A stretch of 64,000 bases of DNA, taken from NCBI GenBank assembly GCA_949361645.1, contig OX442415.1, forward strand, positions 30,995,192 through 31,059,191, given 5' to 3'. Position 1 is the first letter of the stretch; each line of letters begins with the position of its first letter. Below are positions 13,001 through 19,720 of this stretch, one piece after another. The translations under genes were made by a program, and so were the position numbers. The stretch comes from Spongilla lacustris. Taxonomy: Eukaryota > Porifera > Demospongiae > Spongillida > Spongillidae. The notes under the pieces were generated by a model that was not told where the DNA came from, ran no database searches, and saw only the letters and a program-made list of their open reading frames with translations.

Positions 13001-15944
13001 ACCTTTTCTCACTACCAAACATACCAAGGACGTTCCAAGCTTTAATATAGAAGTGTGCAAATTGCTTTAAAAGTAAAGTTCAAAAGTTGTAGTAATTCAT
13101 ATAGAGAGGGTTTTTATAACTATATGGGATCGTTTCCGCGAATAGGGACATAACGGATGTTTTTCAAGATTTCAAATCGTTGATATTCTTAAAGTCTGAA
13201 ATGTCCTCTACACATTGCTTAATACGCACTGAAAATCGGAGTATCTGTCATTGAGTTGTAAGGCTCTGAATTTTTATTTAGCCAAACATTTCAATGCAAG
13301 CGTAACATTTCTATTGCACAAACTGGACATTTTGCAATGTATGCGCTAGGTCCCTTTTTGCGGAAATGAATCCATATACATATATAAATGAGACGCAATT
13401 TTGTCATGAACTGTCCCACATGAAAATTAGTATAATATGTAGGTGATAGCAATTAACACCAGATCCATGTAAATTGAATACTGTTTTTGTCAAACTTAAC
13501 TTTGTGCCAATTGCCTAGAAAAATTTTTTTTTAGTCCAATCCTCGCCAAAATGTATCTGTAGCGAACCTTAATGTGTATGCATTTTAGATGATACTATTT
13601 TGATCTTGAAGCATTGCCGAATACACCTTTTTCTTAGACCATTTATAGCAGGTTTTGAAATTCTTTTTGAATGACTGTGAGGCCTTAACTGGATTGATGC
13701 TCCAGTTGGTTTTAGTTCATGTACAAAATTCATGCTTTTGCCTTGTGCTCAGATGGGAAACAGGAGAGTGTAATTGATTTCAGCATGTTTGGGGATGAGC
13801 TTGTAGCATGCGAAGGTTAATGGACATAGTGTACGCGCAATATTGACACTTCACATTATGCATCAGATAGAAGTAAGATGTATTATGGTTTTGGCTGGAT
13901 CTCTAAACTTGAGCAAAAATGTCACTGCGACCTAGAGACTTTTAAACCAGGCTACTACTGGGTAGTCCACTACTTGGATTTAGTATCCTAGTGGCAACGG
14001 CAAAGTGTCCATGTGTCTTGACTTCTAGACCCAAATATTGAGCCTGCGCATAGCCAATATTGGCCCAATGTTTTGGGCTGGAGTCGAGATGTAAGAGGGT
14101 GTACTTCTTGTTTCGATTCTAGCATGATGGTAGGCAATTGACAGAATGAGCTACACACTTAAGTTGGTAATTACCATTGATTCAACTAAATTTGTGATTA
14201 GAATGGACCTTAGGGTGGATGCAAATGCTGGCTAGGATGGTTGCTATAAAGCGCAGGGTGTGCTTGCACTTGCTGACTTCTTCAAAAGATGGCAGTTTGG
14301 ACACAGGAGGATCAGCTTGGTGGGAGTTTTGGATTATTGCTTGCGACAAGTGCAATACACTTATGTGTGCGAGATAGTATTACTAATGGCAGTGGTTGCA
14401 AACATTAATTGACAACAGTAATATTTTGGTCATTGAACCAAATATTTGGAGCACTTCCTAGAAGATGCTAAGATTAATTAACTCCAGACACCCTTGAACA
14501 AGGCATTTCTTCTTGACCTCATCTTTTAACAGATGCTTAAATCATTGGTGTGGATTGAGCAGAAAACCATGCACACAATTCGCACAGCTATATCTTTGTA
14601 GCGGATTAATGACAGAAAGTAATGAACAGATCAATTCAATAGCAACAGGACTCCTCTATATACACTCCGAATATGAAGCAATTTGACCTGATGATGTGGT
14701 TATTTTGAACCACATGAGGTATCGGACCTTGTAATGTCGGTGCGCCGCTTGCAAGATGTGTTTTTTCGCATATAAAAATGGTGTGGTATGGTGCGTTAAA
14801 AATAGGAAGGTGCTAGCATTAATACTTTCGGAAGATATATCGATTTGATTTGGATGCTATATATCTATACCCACAAGGGTGAATATGTTATGTATAGTTG
14901 TAAAATTTTCAGAACAAGATATGGAAGTTGACCGTTAGCATTGAAATGTACACCTAATTAAAAATTCAGTGCTTTATTACTTTATGACGGATAGTCCAAC
15001 TTTAAGTGCGTAAAAGCCATTTTGTAGAGGGTTTTAGTACCTAGTAGAAAATTAATAATTTCGAAAACTTGAAAAAAATCCACACATGGGTCATTTTCTC
15101 ATAGAACGTTCCAATGATATATATTTATCTTGGTTGTGGTGAGATTAAAACATTTTGCGGTATTCTGGAATCTGATATGCTATGTACATAATGACTCTTA
15201 CATGTGGGAATCGAGCTAGAATTATATTGTACATGCATCTATCTGTACACAATGCATTGCCATCCATTTGCTGGTCCGTGTTAGGTTTGATGCTTTCTTC
15301 TTACTGTCCACAGTGAGCAGCGCATCAGTTCATTTGGACTTGGTGTTTTGGCGTCTATCTCCATTATTGCATACCCAGTGTTCACACTCTTTCCGATGGG
15401 TCTGCTGTATGCTGTGTTCTTTTTTGTTGGCACGACTGCTTTGTTTGGAGTGCAGGTGAGTCTTCATGTATGTACTCTATAATGTCATTGTTTCCATTCT
15501 CCAGTTTCTTGATCGCTTGTTTCTATTTATAACTCCTACCAAGTACTGGCCTGATTATAAGTATCTTCGGAATGTTCGCAATCGGACAATGTATCTTTAT
15601 ACTGCTATTCAACTTAGCGTATTGGTATTTATATGCATCTTCAAGGCTGTTCCAGACCTGAATTTGTTATTCCCTGTTGTGGTGAGAATCGGCATGTAAA
15701 TGTGTTTTGTAGCATTGTTTAAACTTTAATCTGTGCATGCGTGCAGATTGTGCTTTTGGGTACAGGTCGATATCTGTTGGGGTTCATCTTCACATCCAGA
15801 GAGTTAGAGCTAATGGACAACCCCATTCCTGCAAAGCTGTACCCACAGTGTGTAAAAAGGATTAGAGGAGAAGGCGTGGTGTACAAGAAGAATAAAACTC
15901 CAGAAGTAGAACTTGTGCCCCTTATCATACCGGAACGCTCTTAA
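818..15944 (+). CDS. SLC4: SLC4 family bicarbonate transporter, Na+-coupled (NBC/NDCBE) type, 3' nine exons
   Basis: Plasma-membrane bicarbonate transporter used in pH regulation and possibly biomineral or epithelial ion transport (family knowledge). Exons by GT-AG sites and frame: 818-1096, 2128-2327, 3490-3664, 11018-11692, 12197-12493, 12636-12814, 15314-15455, 15505-15681, 15747-15944; together 2322 bp, 773 residues plus stop, with all phases consistent. Exons 1-2 encode the end of the cytoplasmic N-domain (LFILLGP, GRAFATLM, QWDPATRIEPP). Exon 3 starts the membrane domain (GLVSDIKRRY). Exon 4 has several hydrophobic segments and a long extracellular loop with four cysteines and five N-X-S/T sequons, as in Na+-coupled members. 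The VPGEKPKLKGV stretch also favours that branch. The true start and about 300 N-terminal residues lie upstream. Intron 3 is 7.35 kb because of nested transposons. Substrate coupling is inferred, not shown. Confidence 0.93.
1097..2127 (+). other. SLC4 intron, 1031 bp
   Basis: AT-rich intron with GT-AG ends. I see no gene or clear mobile element in it. Confidence 0.8.
2128..2327 (+). CDS. SLC4: SLC4 exon, end of N-domain
   Basis: Acceptor GTATAG before 2128, donor AT/GTAAGC after 2327; 200 bp, ends in phase 2. It encodes VAYKATGREDLLVGLDSFLD and then QWDPATRIEPPPSVP, both strong SLC4 signatures. The split codon AT+A (Ile) is completed by the exon at 3490. Confidence 0.93.
2328..3489 (+). other. 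SLC4 intron, 1162 bp
   Basis: GT-AG intron. Roughly 3130-3250 is a diverged match to 14900-15020 in a later intron of the same gene (shared TTTTCAG, ATTCAGTGC and ACTTTATG blocks), suggesting an old dispersed repeat. Nothing else was recognised. Confidence 0.6.
3490..3664 (+). CDS. SLC4: SLC4 exon, start of membrane domain
   Basis: Acceptor TTTCTCTAG before 3490, donor CACTTT/GTGAGT after 3664; 175 bp. It encodes PFAGLVSDIKRRYRWYWKD followed by the first membrane segment. An alternative acceptor (TTTTGCAG) 11 bp downstream would break the frame from the previous exon. Confidence 0.93.
3665..5529 (+). other. Proximal part of SLC4 intron 3
   Basis: AT-rich non-coding sequence. Around 4080-4190 lies an irregular GTCAGGGAAA/GTCAGGAAA repeat, listed separately. 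The contig-overlap block starts at 4435. Short open frames here have no domain signal. Confidence 0.6.
4080..4190. repeat. Degenerate GTCAGGGAAA short tandem repeat
   Basis: Several imperfect copies of a ~9-10 bp motif (GTCAGGGAAA, GTCGGGGAAA, GTCAGGAAA) occur within about 110 bp. A related GTCAGGGAAA occurs at about 5326. Either simple repeat expansion or part of an unrecognised element. Confidence 0.5.
6232..6378 (+). repeat. 5' LTR of Gypsy element (147 bp)
   Basis: Starts TGTAGACTTTATT and ends CCTTTACA, so it has the usual TG...CA ends. Identical to 10657-10803. It is unusually short for a Gypsy LTR. It holds the palindromic GCGCATGCGC. Confidence 0.95.
6380..6395 (+). promoter_or_regulatory. 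Primer binding site, initiator-Met tRNA
   Basis: TGGTAGCAGAGAATGG begins one base after the 5' LTR. It is complementary, apart from one position, to the 3' end of animal initiator-methionine tRNA including CCA (established knowledge). It overlaps the gag start at 6392. Confidence 0.85.
6392..7177 (+). CDS. gag: Gypsy gag polyprotein (capsid-nucleocapsid)
   Basis: 261 residues, starting at the ATG just inside the primer site. The first ~190 residues resemble a retrotransposon capsid (FSGGDWNEWLLRF, then LLEGEALAVF and a major-homology-like stretch FLHSLKRLL). Residues about 180-210 (ALRRAQLIIDQ, LEHQVQYLTQKL) look helical or coiled. A CCHC zinc knuckle spans residues 228-241 with spacing C-X2-C-X4-H-X4-C. 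The frame ends at TAA 7175-7177 and overlaps pol by about 97 bases. Gag would assemble the virus-like particle in the cytoplasm and bind the element RNA. A diverged partial homologue lies at 41282. Confidence 0.93.
   Translation: MVEKHVSLPKAFSGGDWNEWLLRFDICAEANGWKNDVRVVKLPTLLEGEALAVFTEIGENERKDYHKVTDALKGAFHPTESQFSVLKQFEKRQFLQGESPRMFLHSLKRLLNAAMPELEDASKEKLLLHHFIAGLPEQCARQLCILPEIKTTADALRRAQLIIDQVGSVAQEETVMAIGGESKLAKLEHQVQYLTQKLTEVLEGGVQNGNSKFRDSTSERSNQRPVRCFNCGLMGHVQTNCRQGKGRAPGARAERPGANLQ
7081..10623 (+). CDS. pol: Gypsy pol polyprotein (protease, RT, RNase H, integrase)
   Basis: Up to 1180 codons open in the -1 frame relative to gag; translation probably enters at about 7126 by frameshifting. 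The aspartic protease shows D69-L70-G71 where D-T/S-G is usual. Reverse transcriptase carries the catalytic YIDD at 416-419. RNase H begins near TTDASGYGLGAV with Asp565. Integrase has an HHCC zinc region (His near 776-786, CTTCEKC from 813) and a catalytic triad D847, D905, E941, with the canonical 35-residue gap. A GPY/F-like module follows (DQVWL...GPVTV...NRLRHRR). Pol processes the polyprotein, copies element RNA to DNA and inserts it. All catalytic residues except the protease variant look normal, and no stop occurs before 10623. Confidence 0.95.
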   Translation: MWSNGTCADKLSSGKRQGAWSEGRATRRQSTINDQPIELSAVTHKQHISNSVATIRGFLGSVDTEILVDLGSSVSLVRDDLASMVPTANSQTNKDEFPVLLTASGSERLSIVGGSSFELKIGNLVTVEKLLVVKNLVSPLILGTDLLGKHKIVVDFSEHLVKGEKFGAVPMTSRSISRQGLSCPACEVHKTEWRTAERYCAVAIHEELEDECAVPLLKKEETYDPPMASSEFQEVLVEYKSVFSTNPGNTSLMQHSIPTSGCHPARVPPRRIPAHYRVEVEKQLDDMIEQGIISRSTSSWVAPAVYVRKKTGELRICVDYRELNKRAETTAYSLPLPDEVQDRLACASIFTKLDFKSGFWQVDMDPEDAHKTAFSPGPGMGLFEFNRMPFGLNGASGTMQRLMDKLLEGMNCAMGYIDDILVYSSSVESHKKDLRTVLKRVKEAGITLRGSKCRIGVKEVSYLGHVFSANGMSPDLEKIKIIQQWPQPTTISDVRRFHGLASYYRRYIRGFSSIAEPLLRLMDKDAEFHWTPQCEKAFRQLKELLTKAPVLISPSFDKEFQLTTDASGYGLGAVLEQEGHPVAFASRTLTPAEKNYSVIQRECLAIVYATKQFRHYLLGRHFTLYTDHNPLLWLSAQKMEGLLCRWALALQEFNFTIKYCKGSTNNCADALSRQEVQMGDKLCATTGILAGDITEEDIRIGQHEDSTLRTVLDALTRTTTRPCTKAWKQFPLRRFAQLWSQLQVINGILYRNIPQPADVTRKVLVVPKSLIQTILHMCHDVPGAGHQGFDKTLARVQEEAYWVGMTRDVNHHCTTCEKCQAAKLNSARKAPMQNVPVGRPWQMVAVDILEVPLSIQGNRYILVIQDCFTKWLEAIALKDQTADTITKELIVVFGRFGMPQFLHSDQGRNFESTLLRSTLEAFGVEKTRTTAYHPQGDGMVERANRSILQMLCTFVEKKTDWERWLPLMLYAYRTSKHPSTGRTPFEVMFGRTQGSLVFPGKEQESDGYDLNEYQNQLRQKLAELYEIVEANIAEAAEIQKQGYNMQSEEQTFLVGDQVWLSCPTAGKLDDRWEAGWEVTEVKGPVTVCVKHNDGRRFRTVHVNRLRHRRGREMESTGTYISNWEAPTVDHEFIGSEEVPTNVAGPVEHERQQLEGTGSNLRRSGRNRRLPDRYGVPLSDY
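7120..7165 (+). promoter_or_regulatory. Programmed -1 ribosomal frameshift signal
   Basis: A slippery heptamer GGGAAAA (7120-7126) sits in the gag frame as G GGA AAA. After a 5-base spacer comes a perfect 9-bp GC-rich stem: GGCGCCTGG (7132-7140) pairs with CCAGGCGCC (7157-7165) around a 16-base loop. Pol is in the -1 frame relative to gag and lacks its own ATG near the overlap, so this arrangement explains Gag-Pol synthesis. The slip itself is inferred. Confidence 0.88.
10638..10656 (+). promoter_or_regulatory. Polypurine tract of Gypsy element
   Basis: GAGAGGAAGGAACAAA lies immediately before the 3' LTR start TGTAGAC, the expected place for the plus-strand primer. Confidence 0.75.
10657..10803 (+). 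repeat. 3' LTR of Gypsy element (147 bp)
   Basis: Identical to the 5' LTR by eye and followed by the target duplication CATG at 10804-10807. Confidence 0.95.
11018..11692 (+). CDS. SLC4: SLC4 exon, membrane segments and glycosylated loop
   Basis: Acceptor CATGTAG before 11018, donor GACCTT/GTGAGT after 11692; 675 bp, phase 0. It encodes hydrophobic segments (FIFSLFAGQPLILLGVSG, FWIGFWNLIFATIGTAF, CLVAFMFMYDAIEKLF). These are followed by an extracellular loop with four cysteines (in TCWN, SCTG, SCRD, RCSV) and five N-glycosylation sequons, then another membrane segment. Confidence 0.95.
11693..12196 (+). other. SLC4 intron, 504 bp
   Basis: GT-AG intron with a G-rich run near 11860-11884. No element was recognised. 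Confidence 0.8.
12197..12493 (+). CDS. SLC4: SLC4 exon, membrane domain
   Basis: Acceptor GTTTTCAG before 12197, donor AAG/GTACGC after 12493; 297 bp, phase 0. It encodes VRRYVSLFAIPISVVIWV, the HPMGNGLPVWAVFAA stretch and FMATQITSLVVNRADNK, all matching the SLC4 pattern of a membrane helix followed by the conserved Q-I-T motif. Confidence 0.95.
12636..12814 (+). CDS. SLC4: SLC4 exon, membrane domain
   Basis: Acceptor TCCCCACAG before 12636, donor GTAAT/GTATGT after 12814; 179 bp ending in phase 2. It encodes KGGGYHLDFFVVGVVGFV, GLPFVTGAIIRTITHVQSL and VPGEKPKLKGV, typical of Na+-coupled members. The preceding intron is only 142 bp. Confidence 0.95.
12815..15313 (+). other. SLC4 intron, 2499 bp
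   Basis: AT-rich GT-AG intron without an ORF of interest. About 14890-15140 is a diverged copy of sequence at 3100-3350. Nothing else was recognised. Confidence 0.7.
15314..15455 (+). CDS. SLC4: SLC4 exon, membrane domain
   Basis: Acceptor TGTCCACAG before 15314, donor GTGCAG/GTGAGT after 15455; 142 bp. The first base completes the Ile codon, giving GVIEQRISSFG, then the membrane segments VFTLFPMGLLYAVFFFVGT and ALFGVQ. Confidence 0.94.
15505..15681 (+). CDS. SLC4: SLC4 exon, membrane domain
   Basis: Follows an intron of only 49 bp (acceptor TTCTCCAG). 177 bp, phase 0, donor GTG/GTGAGA. It encodes FLDRLFLFITPTKYWPD, then YTAIQLSVLVFICIFKAVP, the conserved last membrane region of SLC4 proteins. 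Confidence 0.94.
15747..15944 (+). CDS. SLC4: SLC4 terminal exon
   Basis: Acceptor GCGTGCAG before 15747; 65 residues to TAA 15942-15944. It encodes the final hydrophobic stretch (IVLLGTGRYLLGFIF) and a short cytoplasmic tail ending PLIIPERS. The tail is short for the Na+-coupled branch and has no obvious PDZ ligand. Confidence 0.93.
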   Translation: MVLLGTGRYLLGFIFTSRELELMDNPIPAKLYPQCVKRIRGEGVVYKKNKTPEVELVPLIIPERS

Positions 15945-16777
15945 GAGGTTATAAGGTCTGGGATAGATGCTGCAATATGTATTAGTATCTAAAAATTTGT
16001 AGCTAACTGCATGTGAGTTTATGTGTATATACCACTCACATCTTGTACATGTTTAGCAAGTTTATTATTTGATTAAATCATTCAGCCAAGTTGGTACATC
16101 CCAGTTTTAAGTTAAGGGTCTTCTTGCATGCAGTAACATTTAGGAACTGTTAGACACAAATTGTGAATTTGCTCAATATATGGGACAGTGTCCGGCATAA
16201 TAGGGCTTCTGTGGTTATAATATTATTACAATAAAAAACTATACGAAATTTTGGTAATACTCGTGACGGACCTTTATGTTCCGCTTCATAAACGTTGGCA
16301 TACCTGATGTCACGTTAACAAAAAGTGTGTAGCAACTGCAATTGCTTCAGCTGCAGTAATAATAATAACTGAATCATCAGCACCAATGACCATTATAACA
16401 TAAATCCTACAAGAACCGACAGTAAAGAAACATGTTTCCACCACAGTAAAACACACTAGTGCATAATGGACCAGAATCTGTTGCCGCAAGTGAAAAATCC
16501 ATCACGAGTCAAGATTTATAGCTGGTGGAATACTCAGAAAAACTGCATTTTATGTACTTGTCTACGGATAGCACTATTTTGCCTCCAGGAACCAATAAAG
16601 GGGATATTTTCTCTTTAGAATCTAAGACAGAGGATACTGAGCAACAAGATTCCGTTGCCGCAAGTGAAGTATCATCTTGGAGTAGTAATTGTCAAGTACA
16701 TACATAATTAATAGCCTGTATTCTTGAATATTTTATAAAAACGGATCACGGATAACAAAAAAAAAATCATATTATGC
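15945..16777 (+). other. SLC4 3' UTR and downstream sequence
   Basis: AATAAA at about 16230 is a plausible polyadenylation signal about 285 bp after the stop. GTTGCCGCAAGTGAA-type 15-bp motifs occur twice (about 16481 and 16653). A 60-codon frame at 16525 has no domain signal and is not called. Confidence 0.5.
16230..16235 (+). promoter_or_regulatory. Candidate polyadenylation signal of SLC4
   Basis: Canonical AATAAA about 285 bp past the stop codon; the first clear one downstream. Confidence 0.5.
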
Positions 16778-16977
16778 NNNNNNNNNNNNNNNNNNNNNNN
16801 NNNNNNNNNNNNNNNNNNNNNNNNNNNNNNNNNNNNNNNNNNNNNNNNNNNNNNNNNNNNNNNNNNNNNNNNNNNNNNNNNNNNNNNNNNNNNNNNNNNN
16901 NNNNNNNNNNNNNNNNNNNNNNNNNNNNNNNNNNNNNNNNNNNNNNNNNNNNNNNNNNNNNNNNNNNNNNNNNNNNN
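16778..16977. other. Assembly gap, 200 N
   Basis: Exactly 200 unknown bases. The round number and the duplicated flanks mark it as a scaffolder join of fixed size, not a measured gap. Confidence 0.98.
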
Positions 16978-18774
16978 ATAGTGTCTGAATCAGTAGAACC
17001 TTGTCACAATGTGGTATCTGTTAGTGCAGTAGTGGTCAGAAAAACGGTCTCGTACCTTCTTTGACGTTGAATGATGGAACTGCTCTGCAGCCATTTTTTT
17101 GTTTTTTACAAAATTAGGACTAAGCTGATGCATCCATATTAACAAAGTACACTTAATAATGCTTTTCATATTTGGCTAGGTATTGTTGAATGATGATGCT
17201 TCATTGTGCACTGGAGGCATCTCACCAGTTTAGTGGTGATTTCAAATTTCGTGTCATAATAGCGCTAGCACTATTCCTAATTGGTTTAAATCTATGAACT
17301 ATTGTTTGCCATCTTGGTTTTTAATGTCAATACCACTTAAGAAATAGTTTAGTACTGATCTGCTTCTATGTTGCATTGTTAAACCAAATGTCATTGTATG
17401 TACACTTTCACTGTGAACTTAAATGACGCATTACAGTGGAAGTATTAGATTTTTGTAGCTTGGGATTGTGTTAAGAATTACATGTTTACTTGCTTTCGTA
17501 ATCTAAGGAACTATTAGAGGTTGTGAGAATTTACAATTCCCAGTGTTGGGTATCTTGGTTTCTCAATCTAGGGAAGTGTTCAATGTTTCTGAGTTTGGGG
17601 ATTTTTAGAAATCCAAATATATGGTATCATGGTTTCCCAATGGGAAGTAATCGATATTCCTGAGGATGGAAATTTGTTTTCCATACAATGGGAAAGTGCA
17701 CTTTAAAAATCTTCTGCGGAATGTAAAGAATCGAAAGTGAGGAAGTTGAATTATGTGTTTAAAAAAGGATTCAAGTGTTCAAAAACTGACTTGCATGCAA
17801 TTTGTAATTACATGTATACATGCGTATATATTCTTAATGCTTCATAAGATACTCCGATTGTTATTATGTCAGGGAAATCAGTTCATAAAGGTCCGGGGAA
17901 ATTGGTATTTACAAACTTGTATGAACTCTGCCTGCCATATCCTGCATTACAACTATTTATCACTTACAAAACTTGTGAGTGATGGGTCCATCGCATCTTA
18001 AATCTATATTTGGCATGTTCAAATTTCCATCATAAATACTCATCCTTTGCCATCAAATCCTACATGTGTATCCAGGGATTATAACGCCAGCCGGTCATCG
18101 GACAATGTCCGACCAATTTAGTCAATTGTCCGTTCGATTGTGCGCATGAGCAAACAAAATGTCCGACGAGGCTTGTCATAGTCACTGTTTTGTGTCGCTG
18201 CATGGCATTCGCTACAGGGACAGACTAATTTTTGTAGGAATTATACAGTAGCGGTACGTAATGTTTGCATCGCACGCAATTATAAACGTTGGCGTACGGT
18301 ATGCTTGGACCGCGTGGTAGCGTTTATAGAGCATAGCGTTTTAAAACATAACCTATGGTGCCCATGCGCCGCCGCACGTCACTAGCCATGTACGCCTGAC
18401 CAGTTACGTACTCTAGTGTCGGGATCGAGTAACTTGTGTCCTTTTTATGTAAATCTACGGCGTGGATAAAGTGTGAGCGTAGGCCTAGCGTTTGCGTAGT
18501 AATGAAGCGTATGTCAAAAGTAGCGTCGTACGTAAACGCAAGAAGCAGGGAATTGCAGTATCAGAATATAGCAAAGGCTCATAGCGTTATAAATGCTATA
18601 ACGGAACAGAGGCTAAAAAAAAGTTTGATTCCACTGTGTGAATTACCGACTATATAAGCACTGTGACGCAGGCCTTTACCTTTAATTTAGACGACTGGGA
18701 CTTGATCTTTTATAGCCTAATGTGCAATTGTAAGGTGTACAACAATTTGTTATTTCAAACATGAATAATGCATG

Positions 18775-18921
18775 TGTAGACTTTATTACGTGTATGTAAT
18801 ATATAACGTACGCGCATGCGCGTGGTGACATGTAGAACGTTGGTTACGTAGCGACAGTGTAGACTAGAAACATTGTGTAGTATTGGACTCTTGTATTCAT
18901 TGTGTCATCAAGACCTTTACA
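18775..18921 (+). repeat. 5' LTR, block B copy
   Basis: Same sequence as 6232-6378. Confidence 0.93.
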
Positions 18922-18934
18922 TTGGTAGCAGAGA

Positions 18935-19720
18935 ATGGTTGAAAAACATGTTAGTTTGCCAAAAGCGTTTTCAGGAGGAGATTGGAATGAGTGGCTCTTA
19001 CGGTTTGACATATGTGCGGAGGCGAATGGATGGAAAAATGATGTCAGGGTTGTGAAGCTACCGACCTTACTGGAAGGCGAAGCATTAGCCGTCTTTACGG
19101 AAATTGGAGAAAATGAAAGAAAGGATTATCACAAGGTTACAGACGCTTTGAAAGGGGCATTTCATCCGACGGAATCACAGTTTTCGGTACTCAAACAATT
19201 TGAAAAAAGGCAATTCCTTCAGGGAGAGTCTCCTCGTATGTTCTTGCACAGTCTGAAAAGACTTTTGAATGCAGCAATGCCTGAATTGGAGGACGCTTCA
19301 AAAGAAAAGCTTCTTTTACATCATTTTATAGCAGGGCTTCCTGAACAATGCGCAAGGCAACTTTGCATTCTACCAGAGATAAAAACAACTGCTGACGCCT
19401 TGAGAAGGGCGCAGTTGATAATTGATCAGGTGGGGAGTGTTGCACAGGAGGAGACGGTCATGGCAATAGGCGGTGAATCCAAACTCGCTAAACTGGAACA
19501 CCAAGTTCAGTATTTGACCCAGAAACTGACTGAAGTATTGGAGGGTGGGGTTCAAAACGGAAACAGCAAATTTCGTGACAGCACGTCGGAGCGAAGCAAC
19601 CAACGTCCAGTACGATGTTTTAATTGTGGTCTAATGGGACATGTGCAGACAAACTGTCGTCAGGGAAAAGGCAGGGCGCCTGGAGCGAGGGCAGAGCGAC
19701 CAGGCGCCAATCTACAATAA
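18935..19720 (+). CDS. gag: Gypsy gag, block B copy
   Basis: 261 residues, the same protein as the frame at 6392-7177, including the CCHC knuckle. Followed by the same overlapping -1 pol frame and the same slippery site and stem at 19663-19708. Confidence 0.92.
   Translation: MVEKHVSLPKAFSGGDWNEWLLRFDICAEANGWKNDVRVVKLPTLLEGEALAVFTEIGENERKDYHKVTDALKGAFHPTESQFSVLKQFEKRQFLQGESPRMFLHSLKRLLNAAMPELEDASKEKLLLHHFIAGLPEQCARQLCILPEIKTTADALRRAQLIIDQVGSVAQEETVMAIGGESKLAKLEHQVQYLTQKLTEVLEGGVQNGNSKFRDSTSERSNQRPVRCFNCGLMGHVQTNCRQGKGRAPGARAERPGANLQ

Larger units (their letters stand above)
4435..16777. repeat. Block A of a 12,343-bp near-identical direct duplication
   Basis: Every landmark recurs 12543 bp downstream (for example 6392 to 18935, 11237 to 23780, 15944 to 28487). 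The block ends exactly at the N run. One clear difference was found: G at 10448 versus A at 22991. Such identity across introns and retrotransposon alike, abutting a fixed-length gap, indicates the overlapping end of one contig rather than an old genomic duplication. Confidence 0.95.

Noticed and set aside
16774..17064. Open frame spanning the gap
   Set aside because: Most of it is unknown bases; the frame is meaningless.
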